5,955 nt of DNA, taken from Hyphomonas sp. (GTDB lineage: Bacteria > Pseudomonadota > Alphaproteobacteria > Caulobacterales > Hyphomonadaceae). This document shows positions 1 through 5,913 of the stretch, in pieces. Where the stretch lies: NCBI GenBank assembly GCA_024743015.1, contig JANSXJ010000229.1, forward strand, positions 1 through 5,955, written 5' to 3'. Below the pieces are notes generated by a model that made no database searches, had not been told where the DNA came from, and saw nothing but the letters and a program-made list of their open reading frames with translations. A program made the position numbers and the translations under genes. Each line of letters begins with the position of its first letter. The first letter of the stretch is position 1.

Positions 1-126
1 GTCACAGGCAAGAAAGGGCGTCATGTGATCCTATGGTACCGGCGCGTCGATCCTGGATCCCAAACTCAATCAGAGGCGTGCGGTGATCATTCTCGGCGCG
101 GTTATTGGTATGAATTGTTTGGTTAA
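1..126 (+). CDS. Possible C-terminal end of an unrecognised gene running in from the left
   Basis: Frame 1 is open from the first base to a TAA at 124-126, giving 41 residues that are rich in Arg, Gly and aromatic residues and end in ...GYWYELFG. The other two + frames hit stops earlier (at about 26 and 86). I recognise no family in this fragment. An open stretch this short is common by chance, so it may not be coding. If it is real, the gene ends 104 bases before the first HTH gene and could be a host gene or another element gene. No function is proposed. Confidence 0.2.
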   Translation, partial: VTGKKGRHVILWYRRVDPGSQTQSEACGDHSRRGYWYELFG

Positions 127-176
127 GCGCGCAGGGAAAATCCTCTTCATCTCATTTTTCCGCTCCCGAACTGCCG

Positions 177-182
177 CATAAT
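177..182 (+). promoter_or_regulatory. Possible -10 box (CATAAT) ahead of the HTH-traF pair
   Basis: CATAAT differs from the sigma-70 -10 consensus at one position and lies 48 bases before the ATG at 231. The matching -35 position (about 155-160, TTTTTC) is a poor match, so any promoter would be weak or activator-dependent. The position is sensible, being the only gap before the operon. The 127-230 stretch shows no other feature I can support apart from the Shine-Dalgarno sequence. Confidence 0.25.
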
Positions 183-217
183 CCAGCAAACCTCTCCCAT
201 CGACACCAAGACAAAAC

Positions 218-223
218 AGGGAG
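218..223 (+). promoter_or_regulatory. Shine-Dalgarno sequence AGGGAG for the first HTH gene
   Basis: AGGGAG ends 7 bases before the ATG at 231. It is one of the best ribosome-binding sites in the window and fixes the start of the 80-residue HTH protein. Confidence 0.65.
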
Positions 224-230
224 ATCGAAC

Positions 231-473
231 ATGTCAGAAACCACAAACCCAAGACTAGAAGCAGGCGATTGGCCAGAGCTTCTGACCGTACAAGAAGCAG
301 CGAAATTCTTACGCCTGACGCGGTCTACGCTCGATCATTATCGCTGCGAAGGACGTGGCCCTATCTATCGCAAACACGGGGCGCGGGTCTTTTATCCCAA
401 GCCTGAGCTGATCCAATGGTCAGAGCGAAACAGCTATGCATCGACCTCGCAGCGCATTCGCAAAGACTCATGA
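231..473 (+). CDS. Excisionase/MerR-like helix-turn-helix protein (80 aa)
   Basis: This is a small DNA-binding protein of the excisionase-type winged HTH family (HTH_17 / AlpA-like). The domain spans roughly residues 16-65. LLTVQEAAKFL is the typical first helix, RLTRSTLDHYR the recognition helix region, and GPIYRKHGARVFYPKPEL the wing followed by the 'Y...ELIQW' closing helix. The last 15 residues are polar and probably disordered. The start is supported by AGGGAG 7 bases upstream. The gene ends in an ATGA overlap with the traF-like gene, which implies translational coupling. In related alphaproteobacterial elements, as I recall them, a protein like this precedes a replication initiator, ParA and a DUF2840 gene before traF. 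Here it joins traF directly. It may repress or activate the operon, or act as a recombination directionality factor. Sequence alone cannot separate these roles. Confidence 0.85.
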   Translation: MSETTNPRLEAGDWPELLTVQEAAKFLRLTRSTLDHYRCEGRGPIYRKHGARVFYPKPELIQWSERNSYASTSQRIRKDS

Positions 474-970
474 AATGGCTTAGCCTGTGCCTAGGCCTGA
501 TGGCGATTGCAGCGCTCACCTTTGCACCATTCCTCGGCCAACAGAAGCGCTTGATCTGGAACCGAACCGCGAGTGCGCCGATCGGTCTTTATTGGGTGAA
601 AGACGGCCCTATCACGTATGATCGCTGGGCCGTTCTTTCACCCAAAAGCGATGCCAGCGAATGGGCTGAACATAATGGATATGCGGGCAAGGATTGGCCT
701 CTATTGAAAGCGACCGCCGGCCTGCCAGGCGATAAAATATGCCGCGAAAATGAGACGATTCTCATCAACGGTGAGGTCCGTGCTATAGCCCTTGAGCAAG
801 ACGGTCTTCAGCGAGATTTACCGGTATGGAGCGGCTGTCGTGTGCTCGCGGCAGACGAAATCTTCTTGCTCAACAATCACCCTAAATCGCTCGATGGACG
901 CTATTTTGGGGTCACAAAACTTGAAGACGTGGACGGCAGCGCCGTCCTCCTCTTTGAAGTCTCGCCGTGA
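470..970 (+). CDS. traF: TraF-like conjugative-transfer signal peptidase, S26 family (166 aa)
   Basis: This is a membrane-anchored serine peptidase of family S26 (S26C, TraF of RP4). In RP4, TraF trims and cyclises the TrbC pilin in the periplasm. Residues 3-22 form one hydrophobic membrane segment. The catalytic serine motif NRTASAPIGLYW places the nucleophile at Ser35. The general-base lysine is Lys80 in LLKATAGLPGD, with the usual GLPGD box after it. The C-terminal SLDGRYFG motif (residues 140-147) matches the family's S-x-D-x-RYFG box. The length is normal for the family. I chose the ATG at 470, not the in-frame ATG at 416, because 470 gives an ATGA overlap with the previous stop and puts the membrane segment at the very N-terminus. 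The longer form would add 18 residues read through the HTH gene. There is no strong Shine-Dalgarno sequence, which fits coupling. No pilin gene is visible here, so its substrate may come from a helper element. Confidence 0.9.
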   Translation: MKWLSLCLGLMAIAALTFAPFLGQQKRLIWNRTASAPIGLYWVKDGPITYDRWAVLSPKSDASEWAEHNGYAGKDWPLLKATAGLPGDKICRENETILINGEVRAIALEQDGLQRDLPVWSGCRVLAADEIFLLNNHPKSLDGRYFGVTKLEDVDGSAVLLFEVSP

Positions 971-971
971 A

Positions 972-1171
972 GCGGTGCAAGCGTATGCAAGGCGGTGCAG
1001 GGAAACTGGCGGGAGTTGGTAGCGGACCCGGTAGGGCAAGATTAAAGCTCATGCACCATCCGGCGCATAAGACATTGTCTGCACATCGATTTTTTAGTGT
1101 CCTTTGCACGACGCTGCGGTGCAGGGTTCGCTTGAATGCCCAGTATTCGCGGGGCTCAGTCGTGGTGCAGG
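972..1171 (+). repeat. Iterated GCGGTGCAGGG-like boxes around the relaxase control region
   Basis: Direct copies are GCGGTGCAAG (972-981), GCGGTGCAGGG (992-1002), GCGGTGCAGGG (1116-1126) and GTGGTGCAGG (1162-1171). The two middle copies are identical over 11 bases. A degenerate copy, GCGTATGCAAGG (981-992), lies between the first two, whose starts are exactly 20 bases apart. Inverted TGCAC cores lie at 1052-1056, 1080-1084 and 1105-1109. The last box covers the weak ribosome-binding site (GCAGG) of the relaxase. The pattern looks like a multi-site binding region for one protein. Candidates in the window are the RHH protein, either HTH protein or the relaxase itself. Confidence 0.55.
1070..1080. 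repeat. 11-base palindrome AGACA-T-TGTCT
   Basis: Perfect 5-base arms flank a single T, inside the relaxase control region and 6 bases right of the ATCCGGC nick-like stretch. The one-base loop makes an RNA hairpin unlikely, so a dimeric protein site is the better reading. A short palindrome like this could also occur by chance. Confidence 0.35.
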
Positions 1172-1175
1172 TCAA

Positions 1176-3053
1176 ATGAGCGAAGAGTTCGACTTTACGC
1201 CTCGGCTTGGCAGGATCCGTGATCTTGGGCGCGCGAATGGGCAGAGCGCTCGCAGCAAAATCACGCGTGCTGCGGCCAGGCTAAACCGTGGTCCCAAAAA
1301 ACCTGGCTTTACCGGCGCGCGAATGGGTCGAGGCAGCGCGGTGAAGATTACGTCATCATCGCTGCCGCGCTTTCGAATGCGCCGGGTGGTGGTCAAAGTA
1401 TATATCGCCCGAGCACGCGGGAAGAGCGGAGCGGGGGCGTTTCGAGCGCATCTCAGCTATCTCCAACGAGACGGCGTGGATCGCGATGGCGCTGGTGGGG
1501 ATCTCTACAAGCGAGAAGGCGGAGAGGTTGATCGACGCCGGTTCCTCAAGAACAGCCAGACCGACCGACACCAATTCAGGATCATTGTGTCGCCCGAGGA
1601 TGGGCACGCGTTTGAGGATCTAAAATCCAATACGAGAACACTGATGGCTCAGATGGAAAATGACCTGGGTCAGAAGCTCGATTGGGTCGCTGTCGATCAT
1701 CACAATACGGGCCACCCACACACTCATATTGTTATCCGAGGGCGTGATGGTCGCGGACGCGATTTGGTGATCGCAAGAAACTATCTGACCCAGGGTCTTC
1801 GCCAACGCGCCGAAGAGCTCGCCACGCGCACGCTTGGCCCTCGGCGCGATCTTGAGATTATTCGGGCGCAGCAATCCGAGGTCTCGCAAGATCGTTTCAC
1901 AAGCCTCGATCGACAGCTTGCTGAACTGGAACGCAATGGCCGAGTCGCTGTTGAGCCTGCATCTGGCGCGAAGAACCGTTTCGCTCGCAACCTCCATCTG
2001 CGCCGGCTGGCGCATCTTGAAGGGCTGCATCTGGCTGAACGCGTTGGTCTGCAGCAATGGCAAATGAAGCAGGGTTGGGACGAGACGCTGAAGTCGATGG
2101 GCCGACGCGGTGATGTTATCCGCTCTCTCGCAGCTGAACATAGCACCCAGATCGAACAGAACACTTTGAAGTTTTGGGGTGATAGATCCGGTGATAGACG
2201 TGCCCTGTTAGGCGAGGTGCTGACATCAGGTCCCGATGACGAATTGCGCGATCGGCGATTCCTCATTGTCCGCGATTTTGAGGGAGGGCATTGGCACGTG
2301 CCGGGCGGAGAAGATCTTGCGCTTCCGGAAGGCGCCATCATCGAAGTTAAGGACCGTGCGGGCGAACCACGACCCGCAGATCGAACCATCGCCAAAATCG
2401 CCGAACGAAATGGTGGGTTCTATTCGAATGACCTTCACGCGGCATTCGATCCCTCATCTACAGCCGCTTACCGCGAAGCCCATAAGCGAAGACTCGAGGC
2501 TCTGCGCCGCGCAGGTCTCGTAGAGCGCCACGCGAATGGCTCATGGGATATTCCGGATGACTATCTGAAACGGGCGGCTGCATTCGAACGCTCTCGCGGT
2601 GGGCCGAAAATCGTGGTGAAATCCTGGCTCAGCATCGCCGATCAGATCGATTCTCGCGGCCCCGTATGGTTGGATCACCTAAACGGCAATGAGAATCCTA
2701 GTTTAAGGTCTGCGATTGAAAAACGACACCTCGTTCTGAAGGCGCGCGGTTCGCCTGACGAGAAAGCCATGGCGCAAGCCGAGTTGCATGAGGCCGCAAA
2801 GGCGCATGCCGTGAAGACTGGAGAGATCTATCAGGCGCTTTCCACCAGCGATCAGTTCCGAGGCCGCTACAAGGGGCACGTGGATCTTGGCCAGGGGAGG
2901 ATGGCACTGCTGAGTAATGGCAAGGAATTCACCCTGGTGCCGTGGCGGCGTGACCTGACTCATTTACGGGGGCGCGGTCTGACCATCGAACGCACACGCT
3001 CCGGGATCAGTTTCTCAATCACTCGTTCCCGAACGCGCGGGCTTAGCCGGTAA
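1176..3053 (+). CDS. rlxS: Relaxase, VirD2/TraI-like with DUF3363-type C-terminus (625 aa)
   Basis: The enzyme nicks one strand at oriT, stays bound to the 5' end through a tyrosine and pilots the strand into the recipient. A basic N-terminal tail (residues 1-68) precedes the relaxase domain (about 69-225). Motif I is HLSYLQRDG with the likely catalytic Tyr95. Motif II lies around RIIVSPEDG (135-143). Motif III is DHHNTGHPHTHIVIRG (174-189), where His182 and His184, with an earlier His, should bind the metal. The remaining part, about 265-625, is the DUF3363-type region, whose function is unknown. It contains a Lys/Arg-rich helix-turn-helix-like stretch near 430-460. Length and order fit alphaproteobacterial RlxS-type relaxases. 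I chose the ATG at 1176 over the in-frame TTG at 1104 because the family N-terminus (PRLGRIRDLGR here) begins just after it and the upstream extension looks non-coding. The Shine-Dalgarno (GCAGG) is weak and lies in the fourth GGTGCAGG box, which suggests repression at this site. No truncation or frameshift is seen. The gene symbol is by family resemblance. Confidence 0.92.
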   Translation: MSEEFDFTPRLGRIRDLGRANGQSARSKITRAAARLNRGPKKPGFTGARMGRGSAVKITSSSLPRFRMRRVVVKVYIARARGKSGAGAFRAHLSYLQRDGVDRDGAGGDLYKREGGEVDRRRFLKNSQTDRHQFRIIVSPEDGHAFEDLKSNTRTLMAQMENDLGQKLDWVAVDHHNTGHPHTHIVIRGRDGRGRDLVIARNYLTQGLRQRAEELATRTLGPRRDLEIIRAQQSEVSQDRFTSLDRQLAELERNGRVAVEPASGAKNRFARNLHLRRLAHLEGLHLAERVGLQQWQMKQGWDETLKSMGRRGDVIRSLAAEHSTQIEQNTLKFWGDRSGDRRALLGEVLTSGPDDELRDRRFLIVRDFEGGHWHVPGGEDLALPEGAIIEVKDRAGEPRPADRTIAKIAERNGGFYSNDLHAAFDPSSTAAYREAHKRRLEALRRAGLVERHANGSWDIPDDYLKRAAAFERSRGGPKIVVKSWLSIADQIDSRGPVWLDHLNGNENPSLRSAIEKRHLVLKARGSPDEKAMAQAELHEAAKAHAVKTGEIYQALSTSDQFRGRYKGHVDLGQGRMALLSNGKEFTLVPWRRDLTHLRGRGLTIERTRSGISFSITRSRTRGLSR

Positions 3054-3121
3054 TCGATTTTGCAGGCGTTTGCTCGCGCTCCAACTAGGCACCTCATGTT
3101 CATTTCAACAGATTGGATCGC

Positions 3122-3151
3122 ATGTTTGAATTACCTGCGAGCGCTCGATGA
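3122..3151 (+). CDS. Possible 9-codon leader peptide coupled to traG
   Basis: ATG at 3122 opens the reading frame MFELPASAR and ends in a TGA at 3149-3151 that overlaps the traG ATG as ATGA, the same arrangement as the other couplings in this operon. GGA at 3115-3117 is a poor ribosome-binding site 4 bases upstream. If translated, ribosomes would run through the palindrome at 3138-3147 and stop on the traG start, so the leader could explain how traG is translated without its own Shine-Dalgarno sequence. An ORF this short is frequent by chance. Confidence 0.2.
   Translation: MFELPASAR
3138..3147. promoter_or_regulatory. Palindrome CGAGCGCTCG touching the coupling-protein start codon
   Basis: This is a perfect 10-base palindrome that ends on the base before the ATG at 3148, exactly where a Shine-Dalgarno sequence should be. 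None is recognisable there. It could be an operator for a dimeric repressor or a structure that lowers translation. The rest of the gap (3054-3137) shows no terminator and no clear promoter. Confidence 0.35.
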
Positions 3152-5067
3152 CCCCTGCAAAGATACTGATCGGTCAGATCATTATTGTCTTCGTGATCAT
3201 AATCGGAACGCTTTGGGGCGCGACCCAATGGGCGGCATATCAACTCGACTATCAACCGGCATTGGGCGCACCTTGGATGATGCTCGGTGAATTTTCGGTC
3301 TACAAGCCCTGGCGCCTGTTCCAATGGTGGTACGCTTATGAAGCCTACGCTCCAGAGATCTTCACAAAAGCGGGCATGATCGCAGCAAGTGGCGGGCTGC
3401 TTGGCATTGTCGCCGCAGTCATCGGATCTGTCTGGCGCAGCCGTTATGAGCGCAACGTCACGACTTATGGTTCCGCACGATGGGCTGACGAGAACGATGT
3501 TCGCAAAGCCGGGCTATTAAAGAGTGACGGAGTTTTCCTTGGGACATGGGAGGGAAAGTATCTCCGTCATGCCGGCCCTGAACACGTCCTCGCCTTTGCA
3601 CCAACGCGCTCGGGTAAAGGTGTCGGACTGGTTATCCCGACTTTGCTCTCCTGGACCGGGAGCACAATCATTCATGACATCAAGGGTGAAAACTGGGACC
3701 TGACATCCGGGTGGCGATCTAAGTTCTCACGCTGCATTCGGTTTGACCCCACCGATCCGGCCTCGCCGCGATACAATCCACTCTCAGAGGTTCGCCTCGA
3801 TCTGAATGTGGTGCGTGATGTTCAAAATATTGCAGACATTTTGGTCGATCCAGAAGGTAGTCTTGAACGAACCAGTCACTGGGAGAAAACAGCCCATGCA
3901 CTTCTCGTCGGTGCGATCCTTCATGTCCTCTATGTCGAAGACGACAAAACGCTCGCTGGTTGTGCGCGGTTTCTTTCGGATCCATCGCGGTCATTTGAAA
4001 AGACGCTCGGCGTCATGCTCAAAGCCAAGCATGCGCAGGATGACGTCAAAGATACGATTGCGCAGGTTGCACGCGAGCTGCTGAACAAATCGGAGAATGA
4101 GCGTTCGGGTGTGCTCTCAACCGCCATGAGCTTTCTGACGCTTTACCGCGATCCAATCATCGCCTCCGTAACTGGAGGGAGCGATTGGTGCGTCGACGAC
4201 TTGGTTGATGCTCCGCATCCGACGTCACTTTACTTCGTTATCCCGCCGTCCGACATTTCTCGAACAAAGCCGCTCATTCGGCTGATTTTAAATCAAATTC
4301 TGAAGCGATTGACTGAGCGTTTGGCCAGCACCGGGAGGCGTCAATTGCTTTTGATGTTAGATGAGTTTCCCGCCCTTGGTCGGTTTCAGTTTTTCGAAGA
4401 GTCGCTTGGGTATATGGCAGGCTTCGGGATCCGCGCCTTCTTGATTGCTCAGTCGCTCAATCAGATCGAGAAGGCTTACGGCCCGAGCAATTCAATCCTC
4501 GACAATTGTCATGTCCGGGTGGCATTTGCGACGAACGACGAGCGCACGGCCAAGCGCGTATCAGAAGCGCTTGGTACAAAAACTGAGCTCAGATCGCAAA
4601 AGAACTATGCCGGTCACCGGCTAGCGCCATGGTTATCGCACATGATGGTTTCGCGTCAGGAAACCAGCCGGCCGCTGGTGACACAGGGTGAGGTCATGCA
4701 GCTTGCCCCTGACGAAGAGATTGTGATGGTGGCTGGATGTGCACCGGTTCGAGCCAAGAAGCTTCGCTATTTCAAGGATCGAAATTTTGTTCCGCGCGTG
4801 TTGGACCCGCCAAAGCTTGGAGATGCATCCAGACTTGCTTGTGCTCCGATTGGATCTTCGTTGATCTCGTCTGGCGCGACGGCGTCCTCAGGCAAACAGT
4901 TGGAGATGGAGCTTCCAGAACGATTGGAAAGCGCTGAGATTGAGCGGTCATGCCAATCCGAGCCGAACGTCGCGATCGCAGATGACGCGGATGAGCAGTC
5001 CACCAAACGAGCTAAGCTCGCGGCGTTGGATCGAAGCGACGATAGTGATTACTTCCCATTGGATTGA
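3148..5067 (+). CDS. traG: TraG/VirD4 type IV coupling protein, DNA-pumping ATPase (639 aa)
   Basis: This inner-membrane hexameric ATPase connects the relaxase-DNA complex to the secretion channel. Two membrane segments are visible, at about residues 6-28 and 75-95, with a short periplasmic loop rich in Trp and Tyr between them. The family signature TTYGSARWA (105-113) precedes the nucleotide-binding domain. Walker A is APTRSGKG (151-158), followed by the characteristic GLVIPTLL and HDIKGENW. Walker B is LLLMLDEF (400-407) with Asp405 and Glu406. A further conserved block, FLIAQSLNQIEKAYG, follows at 431-445. Length is normal. The last 50 or so residues are acidic and low in complexity, a likely flexible tail that may contact relaxase or channel. 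The gene starts 94 bases after the relaxase and its stop overlaps or nearly touches the RHH gene start. Upstream of the ATG there is a palindrome in place of a recognisable ribosome-binding site. The coupling protein's channel partner is not encoded in the window. Confidence 0.95.
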   Translation: MTPAKILIGQIIIVFVIIIGTLWGATQWAAYQLDYQPALGAPWMMLGEFSVYKPWRLFQWWYAYEAYAPEIFTKAGMIAASGGLLGIVAAVIGSVWRSRYERNVTTYGSARWADENDVRKAGLLKSDGVFLGTWEGKYLRHAGPEHVLAFAPTRSGKGVGLVIPTLLSWTGSTIIHDIKGENWDLTSGWRSKFSRCIRFDPTDPASPRYNPLSEVRLDLNVVRDVQNIADILVDPEGSLERTSHWEKTAHALLVGAILHVLYVEDDKTLAGCARFLSDPSRSFEKTLGVMLKAKHAQDDVKDTIAQVARELLNKSENERSGVLSTAMSFLTLYRDPIIASVTGGSDWCVDDLVDAPHPTSLYFVIPPSDISRTKPLIRLILNQILKRLTERLASTGRRQLLLMLDEFPALGRFQFFEESLGYMAGFGIRAFLIAQSLNQIEKAYGPSNSILDNCHVRVAFATNDERTAKRVSEALGTKTELRSQKNYAGHRLAPWLSHMMVSRQETSRPLVTQGEVMQLAPDEEIVMVAGCAPVRAKKLRYFKDRNFVPRVLDPPKLGDASRLACAPIGSSLISSGATASSGKQLEMELPERLESAEIERSCQSEPNVAIADDADEQSTKRAKLAALDRSDDSDYFPLD

Positions 5068-5069
5068 GC

Positions 5070-5516
5070 ATGGCAAAACCACGGATCAATATACATATTC
5101 CAACCGATCTGCACGCGCTGCTCTACGAGGAAGCGCGTCGCCCCGGCGTGACCAAAACGGCTATTATAGAAGCTGCGCTGCGCACTTACTTTTATCCTGA
5201 CTCAAAGACGGGATTGGAAGAGCGCATACTGGATCGGCTGGATAAGTTCGACATTCGCCAGGGAGCAATGGAACGGGATATCGCAGTCTGTCTCGAGACA
5301 ATTTGTCATTACGTTCTTTATTGGCTCACCCGGATGGAGCCGATACCGGATGGCGAGCGAGATGCGGCGCAGTCCCTTGGAAAAAGGCGTTACGATCATT
5401 TCCTCAATCAAGTGGCTCGAAACTTATCCGATGGCGGCGTTCTTGAGAATTCAAACGCTTCATTGATCCGTAAAACTGATGGCACCTCTTCTTCGGAGGA
5501 TTGCCCGAATGAATGA
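5070..5516 (+). CDS. CopG-like ribbon-helix-helix protein following traG (148 aa)
   Basis: The N-terminus (residues 1-43) is a ribbon-helix-helix DNA-binding domain: the beta strand MAKPRINIHI, helix A PTDLHALLYEEARR, a turn at PGVT, and helix B KTAIIEAALRTYF. The middle (48-120) is predicted helical and includes IRQGAMERDI and the block HYVLYWLTRMEPIPDGERDAA, which is typical of CopG-like proteins that follow traG in alphaproteobacterial transfer regions. The tail is polar. I chose the ATG at 5070, two bases after the traG stop. The in-frame TTG at 5064 overlaps that stop and would add only two residues. Proteins of this class bind dyad or repeated sites as dimers or higher oligomers. They act as operon regulators or as relaxosome accessory proteins like TraJ or MobC. 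It is a good candidate binder of the GTGCA boxes at 972-1171, but that link is inference. Confidence 0.85.
   Translation: MAKPRINIHIPTDLHALLYEEARRPGVTKTAIIEAALRTYFYPDSKTGLEERILDRLDKFDIRQGAMERDIAVCLETICHYVLYWLTRMEPIPDGERDAAQSLGKRRYDHFLNQVARNLSDGGVLENSNASLIRKTDGTSSSEDCPNE
5495..5500 (+). promoter_or_regulatory. Strong Shine-Dalgarno GGAGGA inside the RHH gene
   Basis: GGAGGA ends 8 bases before the ATG at 5509. It lies within the last codons of the RHH gene and selects 5509, not the in-frame ATG at 5479, as the start of the second HTH protein. Confidence 0.7.
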
Positions 5517-5913
5517 GATACCTGAACTATCGGATTTCCACGAACGTATTGCAGAGGCGCAGGGCCTGAATTTGTATGGAAAATACAGCGAGCGAGAAGC
5601 GGCGGAAGTCCTCAATCTTTCAATCGTTTCGCTTAGACGGTTGCGTAATAGCGGCGATATCGAATTTGTTCGTGTTTCACCGAGAAAGATTTGCTTTTTC
5701 GGGTTCCAGTTGATTCAATGCTTAGTGAATTCAGTGGAGAGCGAACCATGCCCAGATACAACTCAGAGAAGCCATTTCAGATCGGAGAATTCTGGTTATC
5801 GAAGCGGCCGAAGAGTGAAGCGTGGTACAGAACCTGGTTTGACAACGAAGCTCGACAAACACGCCGCATTAGCCTCGGCACATCGGATTTTGACGAAGCC
5901 AAGCAAGCACTAA
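5509..5913 (+). CDS. Small helix-turn-helix protein upstream of the integrase (134 aa)
   Basis: Residues 24-73 form an excisionase-type winged HTH: KYSEREAAEVLNLSIVSLRRLR is the helix-turn-helix, GDIEFVRVSPRKICFF the wing, and FQLIQCL the closing helix. The start at 5509 is fixed by GGAGGA 8 bases upstream and overlaps the RHH stop by 8 bases (ATGAATGA). Residues 81-134, after the domain, overlap the integrase start in another frame, read RSG/GTEPGL-type low-complexity sequence, and may be either a genuine tail or simply the lack of a stop codon in that frame. Its place directly before the integrase is where a recombination directionality factor (Xis) is often found, so a role in controlling excision is plausible. 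A plain regulator is equally possible. It is distinct in sequence from the HTH protein at 231-473. Confidence 0.75.
   Translation: MNEIPELSDFHERIAEAQGLNLYGKYSEREAAEVLNLSIVSLRRLRNSGDIEFVRVSPRKICFFGFQLIQCLVNSVESEPCPDTTQRSHFRSENSGYRSGRRVKRGTEPGLTTKLDKHAALASAHRILTKPSKH
5736..5739 (+). promoter_or_regulatory. Shine-Dalgarno GGAG for the integrase
   Basis: GGAG (followed by A) ends 8 bases before the ATG at 5748 and lies inside the HTH gene. It supports 5748 as the integrase start and so supports a real gene overlap. Confidence 0.6.

Larger units (their letters stand above)
971..1175 (+). promoter_or_regulatory. Non-coding gap before the relaxase: candidate oriT and control region
   Basis: This is the longest gap between supported genes in the element. 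It contains seven GTGCA/TGCAC pentamers in changing orientation, an 11-base palindrome centred on 1075, an imperfect inverted repeat (1102-1109 with 1119-1126, six of eight bases pairing as DNA), a T6 run at 1090-1095 and a stretch ATCCGGC at 1058-1064 that differs in one base from the MOBP nick core ATCCTGC. Origins of transfer usually sit next to the relaxase gene and carry inverted repeats and accessory-protein sites, so this is the best candidate in the window. Small ORFs crossing it resemble nothing I know. The nick site itself is not established, and a simple regulatory region is an alternative. Confidence 0.42.

Noticed and set aside
49..59. Palindrome GATCC-T-GGATC near the left edge
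   Set aside because: Short, inside the possible coding tail, and with no partner repeat or start codon nearby. It is probably chance.
70..252. - strand open frame of 60 codons in the left leader
   Set aside because: No recognisable domain or convincing ribosome-binding site, and it runs opposite to every other gene and over the start of the HTH gene.
1070..1095. Possible intrinsic terminator: AGACA-T-TGTCT followed by T6
   Set aside because: The arms are 5 bases with a one-base loop, and nine bases separate them from the T run. It is not a credible terminator stem.
967..1179. Small + strand frame covering the traF-relaxase gap
   Set aside because: Starts inside the traF stop region without a ribosome-binding site. 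The translation is low in complexity and no family is recognised. The repeat boxes explain the region better.
1620..2395. Long - strand open frames opposite the relaxase (173 and 204 codons)
   Set aside because: They lie fully inside a relaxase gene with clear motifs, and their translations are Ser/Arg/Cys-rich or without domain features. They are antisense shadows.
3060..3290. + strand frame of 76 codons between the relaxase and traG
   Set aside because: It begins with TTG, has no Shine-Dalgarno sequence and runs out of frame through the first membrane segment of traG.
4035..4041. Second exact complement of the ATCCTGC nick core, in traG (and a TATCCTG at 5193-5199 in the RHH gene)
   Set aside because: Both lie deep in coding sequence with no inverted repeats around them. 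A 7-base match is expected about once in a window of this size on two strands.
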